Positions 36,741 to 49,327 of a DNA stretch of 64,000 nucleotides are shown in pieces (the first letter of the stretch is position 1; each line of letters begins with the position of its first letter). Under the pieces are notes generated by a model, which was given only the letters and a program-made list of their open reading frames with translations, had not been told where the DNA came from and ran no database searches. The stretch covers positions 54,882,829-54,946,828 of the forward strand of contig NC_083880.1 in assembly GCF_032452875.1 (NCBI RefSeq), read 5' to 3'. The DNA comes from Bos javanicus (Eukaryota > Chordata > Mammalia > Artiodactyla > Bovidae). The position numbers and the translations under genes are program-made.

Positions 36741-37812
36741 TGGGAGGGCGGGAGTGCTGGCACGAGCCGGGTTGTCAGCACGTGGGAGCTTCAGATCTCT
36801 CCGGGGGTCTTACCCCAGGGCCAAGCCAAGCACCGCGAAGATGGACACAGACGGGGCGCCGCTGGTTATAAGAGCAAGAGAGAGCCCTGGGGTCCTGAAG
36901 GAGGAGTGGCAGGGCTCGGGTGACGGGCTTCTCCCGAAAATGGAACTTAACTGCCCCAGAAACCCGGGTCTGAGCTAGAAAGGAGTTTGGCCACGCCTCG
37001 TGACGGAGCCAGGTCAGACCCGCACGGCGGGTGCTCAGCACTATCTGGGCCCTGCTCAGGATCCTTCCGCCACATCAGTCCCACTCCATCCTCCCCGGAG
37101 CAGTCTATGCCAGGCCCGTCCCTGGTGCGAGAGTCTGTTAATGAAGAAAACAGAAAAACTCCAGGCTGCAGAGCTAACTCCAGAGCCCCCCGTCCCGCAA
37201 TCCTGTGATTGTGCCCCGCCATCTCAGCTGAAACACCCCCTTGGGACTTCATCTTTCATATGAGAGAGAGGGCCCCTCGGGGGTCGACTCCAGAGCTTGT
37301 ACACCCCGCCGCCCCTGCTGCCCAGGGCCGAGCCCGGCAGTGGAGTCTCGGAAATCCCGATACCTCTTACTCCGCAAACCCGCCCGGTCCTCCAAGATTG
37401 GGTACCCCCTCACTTCCCCGACTCAAGTCTCCGTGAGGTCGCACAGATGAGGGCTCTTCCAGGGCTGTGTCTGCTCACCTTGTGGCGACTGCGAATGATC
37501 CTGGTCGGCCTGTCCTCACGGTGCTCCATTTGAGTCACAGCCAACTTCTGTATAGGTCCGGGAGGGTTTAATGTCTGGGCCTGGTCAGGGCTGAGGCTTC
37601 TCATACCTGGAAACCAGTGTTCGAGTGCCAGTGTGTTTGCTGTTGCTTCCACTGGGCTCTGGCAGCTGGGCCTCAGGTCACTAAGGCCAGTGCCCTGTAG
37701 GAAGGTCATCATTCCCTGTTGGTGCCAGCTGGAGATGTGTGCCCTTTCCAGGACCCCCAGCACATGCAGGGACATCACGTGTTTATGCTTGTGGTTGTAT
37801 TATGGACCAGGG
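36741..37812. other. Gene-free flank of the RPS21 CpG island
   Basis: No exon was recognised. Open frames over the island on the + strand reflect high GC. A divergent non-coding transcript from the RPS21 promoter is possible but unsupported by any splice structure I could assemble. Confidence 0.4.
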
Positions 37813-37826
37813 TTCTTGTCCTCCCT

Positions 37827-38033
37827 GCATGCATGTGTACTAAGTTGCTTCGGACTCTGCGACCACATGGACTGTAGCCCTCCAGGCTCCTCTATCCATG
37901 GAGTTCTCCAGGCAAGAATACTGGAGTGGGCTGCCATGCCCTCCTCCAGGGAATCTTCCCAACTCAGGGGTTGAACCTGGATCTCCTGCACTGGCAGGTG
38001 GATTCTTCACCACTAGCACCACCTGGGAAGCCT
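37827..38033 (-). mobile_element. Bov-tA SINE with 14-bp target-site duplication
   Basis: A tRNA-derived ruminant SINE in reverse orientation. The right end carries the tRNA-like head ('cacctgggaagcc'), the B-box complement ('ggttgaacctgg') and the Bov-A body ('ccaggcaagaatactgg'). The exact 14-base repeat TTCTTGTCCTCCCT flanks it at 37813-37826 and 38034-38047, which fixes both ends. Confidence 0.93.
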
Positions 38034-38339
38034 TTCTTGTCCTCCCTAGTCGATAGAAATTGATATGAGATGAGATAAGAAATTCAGGCAAGGCTTTATC
38101 AGGGTTCCTGCTGCAGTAGGAAGGAGTGAAAACAAGTAATAGGTTCCCTTGTCCGCTCCATTATGTGGCGTGAGCGTAGGAATGGGTCCAGGGATTGGGC
38201 TGGAGGGGAGCTTAGGTGGTTTGCCCATCTCTGGTAGTGTTGAGTGCAAGGGGCATGCGCTGGTACCGTGCTTTTGCTTCCAGCTCTTTAGAAGGGGCAG
38301 TTGGATTTTTAATCTGTGTCCTGTCCATAGTTTGCTTCA

Positions 38340-39020
38340 CTTGCACGTGTAACAAAATCCACTCACACCCATTAGAATGACTACAATGAATTTGAAAAAA
38401 TAAGTGTTGAGGCTGTGGAGAAATTGAAATCCTGTGCATTGTTGGTAGAAGGTAAAATGGTATAGCTGCTGTGGAAACAGTACAGTGGTTTTTCAAAAAC
38501 TTAAAAATAGAACTGCCATACGACCCAACAATTCCATTTCTAGGTTACTTACCCAAAAGAAAGCGGTGTCTTGAAGAGATTTGTACAGCCATGTTCACAG
38601 CAGCATTATTCACAATAGTCTATGATGGAAGCAACCCACGTGTCTGGGTGGGTGAAGGGATAAGCAGGATATGGTCTATGCACACAGTGGAATGTTGTTC
38701 ATCTTTAAAAAGGAGGGAAATTGTGACAAGCATATGGATGAAACTTGAGAAACTGTGCTAAAATAAGCCAGTCACAAGTACAGTGTAATTCCAGTTACAC
38801 AAGGTGCCTAGAGGAGTCGAATAACAACGGCGGGGGCTGGGGGCGGGGGGTTAGTGTCTAATGGGCATACAGCTCCATTCTGCAAGGTGAGGAAGTTGTA
38901 GAGATGGATGGTGGTGATGGCTGCACAACATTATGAATGTATTTAATACCACTGAACTGCACACTTAATGGTCAAGGCGGTAAGTTTTATTTATATTATC
39001 ACAATAAAAAATATTTTAAA
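38340..39020 (+). mobile_element. L1 LINE 3' end (ORF2 tail plus 3' UTR)
   Basis: Classic end of L1 ORF2: 'gaactgccatacgacccaac' and 'tcacagcagcattattcac', then 'gatgaaacttgagaaactg', running into the 3' UTR. A short open piece (38471-38761) still reads as ORF2 C-terminus. It ends in an A-rich stretch near 39015. Confidence 0.85.
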
Positions 39021-40831
39021 TACTATAGGACACGCATGGACACACAGAAGACAACACAGTCTCTTCCGGGTGGGGCCAGAGTTCCTCAGGCCAAGTTCTT
39101 CAAAAGGAAGTTCTGTGACCCCACCCCCTGGCAGTGAAATCTATATGAATGAGCCCCTCTTTGAGAAACTGCTTTGTCTGTTTAAATAAATTTTAAAAAT
39201 AAGAAGAGACCCTGCTGTCCCAGGTCCCACAGACAGGAGCGAGTGGTCCCTGAAGGGAGCCAGCTGGGCCTTCCATCAGCAGTGCCCCTGTCATCTGAAG
39301 TCAGGCGTGGGGTCGGGGGGCAGCTGCTCAGGCTGGAGGCTGAGGGAGGTCGGAACTCAGGAGAGATGTCCCTGCCTGTACTCTGCCCAGCAGCCACTAT
39401 GGGGTGCCCAAGAGCTGTGCCTAGCCCTGCAGGCATCCCTGGGCGGGGCTCAAGGACAGAGGCTCATCAGTCGCTTTCCTGCTGGCTGTAGGGGGCTGGC
39501 CATCTCCCTCAGGCCTCTGGCCCCCAGCCAAGGGGTGACTTGTTTACTGAGCTTCCTATGAGGGCTCCAGGTTGGGAAAGGGCCAGAGGCTGGGTGGGGT
39601 GAAGGGGTTGGGGGCAGGAGGACCTGGCGCTTGAAGATGCTGTCCTCCTGGGGCAGCCCCCAGGGGCTCAGAGCAGCAGCTGTTGAGCAGGGTGGTCCCC
39701 ATCAGGATCCTTGAGCACCTCCAGGCCTGCAGAACCTACACCTCTTCCTGCCCCCTGCACCCCAAGTGCTCTAGATCACCCCACCTTGCATTATCACATT
39801 AGGACGACAGGCTGACCTTGCACCCTCCTCCTGCCTCTTAGCTGTGTGGCCAGTCACTTAGCTGTCTCTCCTCCCGGCTGCAAAGTGGGGACAGTGGTAA
39901 GAGCACCACCCGGAAGGGTTAACACGCCTGGGGAGCTCAGAGTGGACGCGGCAGTCGGTCCTCAGCCCCACTGTCACCACCAGCGTCACTGTCACCCTCA
40001 GCACCACCGCCGCCACCATCATTTGGGTTGTTATGCCGTGACCCCAGGTCTACACGGCTGTAGAGCTGACTCCTGGGTTGACTTGAAGCCGCATCTCACC
40101 ACCCGCATCTCACACACGACCCCATTCAGGCTGCCCAGTAGGGTGCTGGTGGCCAGAGGTGTTGGCCAGTGTCCGCGTCCAGCATCCACTGCCCATTCAC
40201 CTGCACTGTCCTGGGGCCTACCCCATGGCAGGTAAGCAGGGCTCAGATGCATGGGACACAGCCTTCCTGGGCAGGGGGCTGAGGGGCACCTCCTGGCTCC
40301 TCCCAGAGCAGCTGTGTCTGGGCTGGGTGGGGCCCGGGCAGCCTGACACGCATTGTGTGTGGAGGGGAACCAGCCCCGAAACCAGGAAACCCTCCTTCCG
40401 GGCCTGGGCGCGGGCCCAGGGTGAGCCACAGGTCAGGGCCAAGGGACAGGATTCTCCCCGTGCAAACCTAGCCAGGAGTTGCAGCCATCAGCCTGTCCTG
40501 CCTGCCCTGGTTCCCTGGGAGAAGGTCCAGCTGTGGACACAGACCTGCCTCAGAGGGACTCCAGCAGGCCCTGGTGCCACCGCCGCCAGCCACAACTCCA
40601 GACTGTCCTCTGGTCTCAAGGAGACAGGCGGTTCCGTCTGACTCTAAGTCTCCCTAGTCTCTGTGAGCTTAAGGGAGGTCCCAGCAGGTGTGCAGCCCCA
40701 GCATGTAGGTCTGACCTCAGTGACCTGGGGTGTGGGGCCTTGGGCACTGGTACTCACAGGCCGTCAGGGCCAGGAGCCTGAGAGCGTCCAGCCGGTCACC
40801 CTTTCTGTTCTATTTTATTTTGTCGTTCTAT
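39021..40831. other. Intergenic stretch, no gene seen
   Basis: No exon or identifiable repeat beyond a short CAC/CAT-rich patch at about 39975-40025. Open frames on both strands look like composition artefacts. Confidence 0.4.
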
Positions 40832-41129
40832 TTTATTTGTTGTTCAGTCGCTTAGTCCTGTCTGACTCTGCGAGTCCATGGACTAGCATGCCAGGCTTCC
40901 GTCTTTTACTATCTTCCAGTGTGTGTGTTAGCCGCTCAGAGTGTCTGACTCTTTGCAACCCCAGGAACTGTAGCCCACCAGGCTCCTCTGTCCATGGAAT
41001 TCTCCAGGCAAGAATACTGGAGTGAGTTGCCATTTTTTTCTCCAGGGGATCTTCCCAACCCGGGGATCAAACCTGGGTCTCCTGCATTACAGATGGATTC
41101 TTTATCCTCTGAGCCACCAGGGAAGCCCA
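40832..41129 (-). mobile_element. Bov-tA-type SINE with an extra Bov-A-like arm
   Basis: Two adjoining units in reverse orientation. 40838-40918 is a partial unit ('cagtcgcttagtcctgtctgac'). 40919-41129 is a fuller Bov-tA, ending with the tRNA-like head 'gagccaccagggaagccc'. No clean target-site duplication was found. Confidence 0.8.
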
Positions 41130-42506
41130 GAGTTTGCTCAAACTATTCTACTGTGTTAGACTTTTTCATTGAGATATAACCCACACGTGGTGATAAGGAA
41201 CACAGACCATAAGTGACCCCCCACCCCCCTGGTTTTTACATCTGCCTTCACAAACGCAGGCAGAGTGTGCTGCAGACTGTGCTGGCATTGGGGCAGCATC
41301 TGGATAGGCCTCTCCCCTCCCCACCTGGCTCCCAGGAGGCCTTCACGGACCTCTTTACCAGTTACGTGTACAGACATTCTGGAGGTGGGGTGGGGGCCTA
41401 AGCTGGGCACCTGGACCCCCACTGACACGTAACAGAGAGCACTATGAGATCAGAGACACCCAGGAATGTCTCGTCTTCTGGCCCCACCCCTCCCTCGGGG
41501 CCAGGCTACAAGGGCTGAGCCAAGGGACAGGAATGGAGGCACTTCCACCCCAGGCGTGCACGCAGCAGCCAGCTGGCTCATCCCAGTGGACACGCCACAG
41601 GCTCACCACGCTGGCCAGAGGCCAAGACATTCCAGCCAAACTGGGTGGAGTTTCAGGTTCAAAGCAAGAAGGCTGCAAGGCCCACCTTTACTCCTGGGCC
41701 AGGCCCGCCAGGGGGACACCAGGTTCTATCCCCAAGCTGACCTCTGATCCCACCCAGGTGGCCCCATGGCCACCCTGAGAGGATGTGCAATTATGAGCCC
41801 ACTGTACAGAGCAGGAAACTGAGGCCAAGGGAGAGGAAGTGGCTCCTCCAGAGTTACAGAACCAGGGCACAGGGCAGGGCTTGACCCAGCCTGGAGCTCT
41901 GGGGTTGGGGGATGGGACATAGTGCAGCCAGAACGGGGCCTTGGACAGGAAGACAGGAACCCCCCAACACTGCCCCATGCCCAAGCCCAAAGCTGAGCCC
42001 TAAGGAGGCTTAACTCCGGAGCAGGGGTGTGGGGGTCCCTCATCTGCCCAGTGGGGACACCCAGCTGGGAGCCTGGAATGGACTAGAGAGGAAGGCTCTC
42101 CCTTGGCCCCTGGTGGTGATAATCTGCCCGCAGGGCCCAGCCTCTGAGCACCAGGCAGTGAGTGTGTCAGCAGCTGCTGGAACATGCCCAGAGGCAGAGG
42201 TTTGCTGGGCCTGGAGAGCGCAGGTGGAGGGTGAGGGGACCCAAATTCCTGCCCCGGTGCGGAGCCTAGCCCAGGCTTGTCTCGCTCTGCCCATCCCCAG
42301 CTCTCCCCTCCCTGCCCAGCTCTGCAAATCCTCTGAGGTCCCAGGATGTCCAGCAGGGCCCAGCCAGGAGTTGCCTCTGCCCCCCCACCCACTATGACCT
42401 CATGCAGATGACTGAGGGCAGGTGGCTGTCCTGTGGCCCCAGGCGAGTCCTGGGCCCTGCAGCGTTCAGGACAGGTGACCCCTGTCCCCAGGGAGCTCCT
42501 GTACCT
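41130..42506. other. Intergenic stretch with MIR/L1 scraps
   Basis: An L1-like phrase in reverse near 41158-41215 ('attgagatataac') and a MIR remnant at about 41795-41880 ('caggaaactgaggccaaggg', minus). No exon recognised. Confidence 0.4.
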
Positions 42507-42893
42507 GTTGTTGTTCAGTCACTAAGTCGTGTTTGACCCTTTGCTACCCCAGGGACTGCAGCACTCCAGCTTCCCTGTCCTTCACTATCTCCCAGAGCTT
42601 GCTCAAACTCATGTCCATCGAGTCAGTGATGCTATCCAACCATCTCATCCTCTGTCATCCCCTTCTCCTCCTGCCTTCAATCTTTCCCAGCATCGGGGTC
42701 TTTTCCAATGAGTCGTCTCTTCACATCGTTGCATCAGGTGGCCAAAGTACTGGAGCTTCAGCTTCAGCATCTGTCCTTCCCGTGAATATTCAGGGTTGAT
42801 TTCCTTTAGGATTGACTGGTTTGATCTTCTTGCTGTTCAGGGGACTCAATGGTCTTCTCCGGCACCAGTTTGAAAGCATCAGTTCTCCAGGAG
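42507..42893 (-). mobile_element. BovB LINE 3' fragment
   Basis: About 390 bases of BovB 3' end in reverse, starting with the 'gttcagtcactaagtcgtg' tail region and breaking off near 42893 after 'tttgaaagcatcagttct'. More diverged than the other copies, with no usable frame. Confidence 0.85.
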
Positions 42894-43164
42894 AAGACGA
42901 CAATAAGCATCTCATCTCAGGAAGGTCTGGGGCAGTGGGTCTCATCTGGGAATGTTCCTTCCCCACCCTGCCCAGGATACACAGCAGTACGCTGTCCTGA
43001 CTTGAGGCAGGGAGGTTGCTGTAGCCACAATTGGGTGGAGACCAGGGATGCTGCTCGAAACCCCACAGCACCCAGGATGACCCATAGGGAGGCGTCCAGC
43101 CCAGAACGCCAGTGGGGCCTGGTCTAGGGCTTTGAAGGCCAATGGCCTCTCCAAAGGGGCCATA

Positions 43165-43250
43165 GCTCAGGTGGTCAGGGAAGGCCTCTCTGAGGAGGGG
43201 ACATTGTAAAGCAGGGACCAGCCATGGAAAGTGCCACCCCTTCCCACTGG
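43165..43250 (-). repeat. L2-like LINE remnant
   Basis: 'tcagggaaggcctctctgaggagg' followed by 'gacattg' is the reverse complement of a familiar L2 phrase. It is short and old. Confidence 0.4.
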
Positions 43251-44960
43251 TCACCCTAGTGCCCAGCAGCCTGTGGAGAGGAGAGCCAGGGGCTCATTCG
43301 GTGGTGGGGGTGGGGAGAAGCAGGCTGGGATCTGGTGCCAGGCCTGGGGAATTCCAGAAGGTGGAGGGAAGCCTCTGACCACCCCTCCTCCCGGGCTCCT
43401 GGCTCCCAGTAGCCCAGGCTACATTCCTCCCAGGGTGGGCAGGTGATGGGAGCTCCGAGCATTCCAGTGGAGATGCTGGAGGCCTGAAGGCTGCTGGCAC
43501 CCGCCTCCTGTGAGGCCCAGGCAACCTCTTGAGGCTCTGCCCCATTTGGCTTCCTGGGGCTGGGGCCACAGGCCTCAATGAGGACGATTGGGGTCAGGCG
43601 TCCCAGAGAGATGCGGACATAGGCCCAGCCAGGAGCAAGCCTGCAGGATAGGGACTGAGCACCTTGCAGATAAGGGCAGGACTTAGCCGGCAGCCCCTTG
43701 ACTCCTGAACAAAAGGCCGGGTTGCACAGAGCCTCAGAATCATGGTGCTAGCGACAGGCAGGGTCCACAGAACCCTCTTATGCCCTGTCTCCTGTCTGTA
43801 AGACAGACTTTTGTGCCCATCAGACCAGGGGCCTGCCGAGCTACCAGCACATGGCACAGAAAAGGCTGCTGCCTAAAGCCCCACTAGGTGAGTGGTGCTG
43901 AGGGGCTGGGGCCAAAGATAAGGCGAGAAAACAAAATCAATGCCATTGGCTCGGTGGGCCCAGAGAGGTCGTGCCTCTGACCTGAGGTCACAACAGCAAG
44001 CCCCAGATGGAGCATGGAGGCCATAGGAGACCAGGCTCCCAAGGAGGGGTGACTCTCAGTTCCCACCCACTGGGGAGGCCAGAAACGGACTCCCAGAACC
44101 ACCCCCCACCCCAAGATGAAGACCAGCTCCCAGGAGACCCACCAGCGCCGTGCCCGGCACGAGCCTTCCAAGTCTCGAATGTTTACATTCCTGTAGGAAA
44201 TACCTCCCCAGAAGAGCCCAGGACGAATGTTCTGTAAATGTTGAAACTTGGGGCAAACAGAGGCCTGAGCTGAGCCCCACCCACCACCCTACCTCTCCCT
44301 GCAGCAGAGGCCCCGCGGGGGTCCTGGAGGGGACCTCCTGAGCTGCCGGCAGGACAGAGCCTTGGGCGGGCAGATGGGGGTCCAACTGCAGGTTCCCCTA
44401 TGCCCCCCACCCCTTCCATGGTCTCATGCCCTCCTTTTATGAAGTTGGGGTGACAGGAGATGGGCTTGGTTGGGGTGTCACTTGCACCTGAAGCTCTGGT
44501 GGCCCTGGGGGAGCCCCAGTACTCGGGGGGGGTTCGCAGTCAGGCCCTGAGGCTCAAGCCTCAGGCACAAGCCCTGCGTGTGACCAAGGGCCCCGTGTGT
44601 GCTCGAGGAAGACAGGGTGAGTCAGGGTGAGTCAGTCTGCTGTTTAGGGTTGAGTGTCTTGGTTCCCCACAGCCCTAAACACAAACCTGCACCTCTCCCA
44701 TGCTCACGGGATGCACGGGGCCAGCTGGCGAGCATGGGGGCTGTGTGGCTGTGGGTGGCCCGGCACCCAGAGGTGACTCAGCCTCTGCCATCTCCACCTT
44801 TCGGCACCGGCTAAGCCGCGCCTCCCTGTCCACCTGGGAGAGGCCAGCGGCCCAGGTGCGCCCCAGCTGCCAGCCCCTGCTTCCAGCAGCTTCTTCAAAG
44901 AGCCTGCGTCCCAGGCTCGGTGTTGTGACAGGTGTGGACCTGCCCAGTGCCCGGACCACC
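43251..44960. other. Intergenic stretch with possible enhancer motifs
   Basis: No gene or clear repeat. It contains three AP-1-type heptamers near 44618-44780, listed separately. Confidence 0.4.
44618..44780. promoter_or_regulatory. Cluster of three AP-1 heptamers
   Basis: TGAGTCA occurs at 44618-44624 and 44628-44634, start to start 10 bases (one helical turn). TGACTCA, the other-strand form, lies at 44774-44780. Paired, phased consensus AP-1 sites are uncommon by chance. The position about 12 kb upstream of the LAMA5 start would suit an epithelial enhancer, but that role is inference. Confidence 0.35.
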
Positions 44961-44974
44961 TCCCTTCTGCTCAC

Positions 44975-45235
44975 ACGCTGATGGCATCTGGGCTGGTTCC
45001 CCTCTGCAACTGTTACAGAAAGGGCTGCCACAAACATTCATGGAGGGGATTCACATGGACCCATCCCCGGGAGTGGAGGTGTGGACCCACGGGGACACTG
45101 TGTTTCACCTTTCAGGAAGCACAAGACTGTTCCACACCCATACCATCTGCATCCCCACCAGCAGTGCGGGTGCCCCGACTCCCCAAATCTTTGCCCACAC
45201 TTGTTGCTGTCGGTGTTTTTACTATGCACTCTGGC
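44975..45235 (-). mobile_element. Old L1 ORF2 fragment, reverse orientation
   Basis: Reverse-complement L1 wording: 'gccacaaacattcatgg', 'gggagtggaggtgtgg' and 'catccccaccagcagtg' followed by 'tttgcccacacttgttg'. Decayed and non-coding. Confidence 0.6.
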
Positions 45236-46283
45236 TGCTGCACAAGAGGAACAGAGGCCTGGGCACCAAGCCCTCTCCCCTCTGACCTGCCTGCCCCTAT
45301 CCCAGGCCTCCAGGCCAATGTAAAGGCAATGGGGCACAGGTGTCCCAGCATCCAGCCATGACTGCCCAGCACTTGCTCAGCACAGGACTCAGGACACTAA
45401 ATAACAAAATAATAAGGTGAAATGTAATAAATCAAAATATTACATAGTTGTTGGAGGAAGAAAGGGGGAATGTACCCTGGAGCTGGGGTCTGTAGGGTGG
45501 ACTGAGAGCGGGGTGGGAGATTTCTGGTGGAAGGTGTGGTTTGTGCAAAGGTCCTGTGGTGCAAAGGAGCACTTAGCATTTGTGTGGAGGCCAGTGAGGC
45601 TGGACGCTGTGGGCTCTGAGGGGGTGAGGGGCTGCTCAAGGACCTTGGAGGCTGTGCGGGGTTCCAAAGACAGGAACGACAGGGCAACCTGCCTCTTAAA
45701 AGCCACCTGAGGTTACAGACAGAGGAGGGACCCCTTGTTACAGTCACAGCCGGGGGCCTCAGGGTGGGTGGGTTGCAGTCCCCGGGCAGCATCCAAGTCA
45801 GGGCTCCCAAGGGCTGTGCCCGGCCCCTCCTGGGAGGAGATGTCACGGGTTTCTGCCAGCCCAGGGCACGTGCCCATTTGGATTGCAGAGGACGGACTAG
45901 CTAAGTGCTGCTGCAGGCCTCCTCCCCTTCCTTGGCCTGGGAAGCCAGGCAGCCCTTGCCCAGAGCATATCCTGGACAGACAGACAGCTGTCGACCTCTC
46001 AACGTGTTGTCTCAGGCCCCCTTCCTGGGTCACTGCACTGCCTGAGACAGCTTTCCCCAAGAGCCTGCGGGCAAGATGCAGGCCCATGGCAGGGGCTGGC
46101 CCCCACACCATCCTCCTCTTTCTTTCGTATGGGGAGACACAGGGGGTGGTCAGGGCCAGCCCTGCCCCCTCTGCTCACCTGGTCAGCAGGGTGACAAGAG
46201 TCCCTGCCTCCCCAACTGGCCCAGGAACGGCTGCGCCGAGCACAGTGGGGCCCTGTCACCACTTGTCCCTCCCTGCCCATGGT
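45236..46283. other. Intergenic stretch with L2-like scraps
   Basis: An AT-rich spot at 45400-45450. A possible L2 remnant (minus) lies at about 45530-45720 ('tgtgcaaaggtcctgtgg'). No exon recognised. Confidence 0.35.
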
Positions 46284-48347
46284 CTAGACCATTCAGGTAG
46301 GACCCAAATCAAATCCCTTATGACTATACAGTGGAAGTGAGAAATAGATTTAAGGGCCTAGATCTGATACATAGAGTGCCTGATGAACTATGGAATGAGG
46401 TTCGTGACATTGTACAGGAGACAGGGATCAAGACCATCCCCATGGAAAAGAAATGCAAAAAAGCAAAATGGCTGCCTGGGGAGGCCTTACAAATAGCTGT
46501 GAAAAGAAGAGAAGCGAAAAGCAAAGGAGAAAAGGAAAGATATAAGCATCTGAATGCAGAATTCCAAAGAACAGCAAAAAGAGATAAGAGAGCCTTCCTC
46601 AGCGATCAATGCAAAGAAATAGAGGAAAACAACAGAATGGGAAAGACTAGAGATCTCTTCAAGAAAATTAGAGATACCAAGGGAACATTTCATGCAAAGA
46701 TGGGCTCAATAAAGGACAGAAATGGTATGGACCTAACAGAAGCAGAAGATATTAAGAAGAGGTGGCAAGAATACACAAAAGAACTGTACAAAAAAGATCT
46801 TCATGACCTAGATAATCACGATGATGTGATCACTGACCTAGAGCCAGACATCCTGGAATGTAAAGTCAAGTGGGCCTTAGAAAGCATCACTACGAACAAA
46901 GCTAGTGGAGGTGATGGAATTCCAGTTGAGCCATTTCAAATCCTAAAAGATGATGCTTTGAAAGTGCTGCACTCAATATGCCAGCAAATTTGGAAAACTC
47001 AGCAGTGGCCACAGGACTGGAAAAGGTCAGTTTTCATTCCAATCCCAAAGAAAGGCAATGCCAAAGAATGCTCAAACTACCGCACAATTGCACTCATCTC
47101 ACACGCTAGTAAAGTAATGCTAAAAATTCTCCGAGCCAGGCTTCAGCAATACGTGAACCATGAACTTCCTGATGTTCAAGCTGGTTTTAGAAAAGGCAGA
47201 GGAACCAGAGATCAAATTGCCAACATCCGCTGGATCATGGAAAAAGCAAGAGAGTTCCAGAAAAACATCTATTTCTGCTTTATTGACTATGCCAAAGCCT
47301 TTGACTGTGTGGATCACAATAAACTGTGGAAAATTCTGAAAGAGATGGGAATACCAGACCACCTGACCTGCCTCTTGAGAAATCTGTATGCAGGTCAGGA
47401 AGCAACAGTTAGAACTGGACATGGAAAAACAGACTGGTTCCAAATAAAGGCGTACATCAAGGCTGTATATTGTCACCCTGCTTATTTAACTTCCATGCAG
47501 AGTACATCATGAGAAACACTGGACTGGAAGAAACACAAGCTGGAATCAAGATTGCCGGGAGAAATGTCAATAACTTCAGATATGCAGATGACACCACCCT
47601 TATGGCAGAAAGTGAAGAGGAACTAGAAAGCCTCTTGATGAAAGTGAAAGAGGAGAGTGAAAAAGTTGGCTTAAAGCTCCACATTCAGAAAACGAAGATC
47701 ATGGCATCTGGTCCCATCACTTCATGGGAAATAGATGGGGAAATAGTGGAAACAGTGTCAGACTTTATTTTTGGGGTTCCAAAATCACTGCAGATAGTGA
47801 CTGCAGCCATGAAATTAAAAGACGCTTACTCCTTGGAAGCAAAGTTATGACCAACCTGGATAGCATATTCAAAAACAGAGACATTACTTTGCCAACAAAG
47901 GTCTGTCTAGTCAAGGCTATGGTTTTTCCAGTAGTCATGTATGGATGTGAGAGTTGGACTGTAAAGAAGGCTGAGTGCTGAAGAATTGATGCTTTTGAAC
48001 TGTGGTGTTGGAGAAGACTCTTGAGAGTCCCTTGGACTGCAAGGAGATCCAACCAGTCCATTCTGAAGGAGATCAGTCCTGGGTGTTCACTGGAAGGACT
48101 GATGCTAAAGCTGAAACTCCAATACTTCGGCCACCTCATGCGAAGAGTTGACTCATTGGAAAAGACTCTGATGCTGGGAGGGATTGGGGGCAGGAGGAGA
48201 AGGGGACAACAGAGGATGAGATGGCTGGATGGCATCACTGACTCAATGGACATGAGTCTGGGTGAATTCCAGGAGTTGGTGATGGACAGGGAGGCCTGGC
48301 GTGCTGCGATTCATGGGGTCCCAAAGAGTCGGACACGACTGAGTGGC
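46284..48347 (+). mobile_element. BovB LINE copy with largely open reverse transcriptase, 2.06 kb
   Basis: Forward orientation, 5'-truncated: the AP-endonuclease half is missing. A 393-codon frame (46331-47512) covers the linker and RT fingers/palm, with the ASGGDGIPVE and AFDCVDH blocks. Compared with the copy at 51.7 kb, a net 4-base loss near 47445 shifts the frame. The catalytic YADD (47581-47592) follows in the next frame. A 1-base loss near 47770-47785 shifts it again, and a TGA lies at 47979-47981. The element ends with the BovB tail ('cggacacgactgagtgg'). No functional enzyme can be made. Confidence 0.95.
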
Positions 48348-48689
48348 TGCACTGCGCATGGTCTGGGGCCTCTCCTGGCCGCAGCCCCAACGTGCAGGCA
48401 GTTGACGCTGGTGCCCCTGGAAAGGTGGACTCCACCTCTACTTGCTGTGTCCCAGGGCCATGTGGCAGCTCAGGGGCCCAGGGAAGCTGCGTCCTCATAG
48501 GCTGGCCCACTCCCCAGCCCTGCTGGCAAGGCCCACCAGGCCCCCACGGCCAGAGCTTCCAGGTGGCAGACGGGCCAGAGGGCAGGAGGAGCCTATGTCA
48601 CCGCTGCTGCTGCCAATCTTTGGGGGAGGGGCTAGGGCTGCCCAGAGTAGTGGAGCTCAGCAGATGGAGGGCAGCAGGTGGGAGGAAGA

Positions 48690-48815
48690 GGGACACCAAG
48701 AGACACACAGAAAAGGAGAGACAGACAGAGGCAGGGAGACAGAGGCAGAGAGAGAGGGTAGCCAGAGTGAGAAACCCAGAGAAAGAGAGAGTTGGGACAG
48801 AAAGAGGTGGGGGTG
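48690..48815 (+). repeat. Purine-rich GA/GACA low-complexity tract
   Basis: About 125 bases almost free of T, built from GAGA, GACAGA and GGCAGAG steps. Such tracts can form triplex (H-DNA) structures and vary in length between individuals. Confidence 0.75.
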
Positions 48816-49327
48816 ATGGAGGGAGGGATGATGGGCTGGGAGGGAGGCGGGGAGGCTGGGCAGGGAGGTTGAATCCCAGCAGGTGTCCAGATGCGGTGTG
48901 GGGACCCTGGTGCCACTCTGGGGAGGGCACTGATGCCAGGCTGGGCCTGCCCAGGGAAGGAGGCAACTTACTGAGGGCCAGTGACCTAGCCAGTCAAGGC
49001 CAGAGCCAGGCTGCAGGCCCCAGACCCTCGCAGGCTGTACCTGGTATGGTTTGGGTGGTACTGTCGGGGTGGGGCGGCTGGCCTCAAATCTTGCAGCTCT
49101 TGCCAGGATGGCAGACCCCCAGGGTTTGTCACAGGGCCCCCAACCAGACGTCCCAAAGTTGGCAAGGGGGTCGGGCTTATCTGGCTGCTTTTAGGGGGCT
49201 GTGGGCCAGGAGACTAGGGCCATTCAAACCACTCCCCTTGGCCCTGCCTGGCCCAGCCTGGGGCTCAGCCCCACATCCCTGCCCTTCCCGTGGGATCAGA
49301 TTCCTCCTGGGCAGCAAGGCCTTCTGG

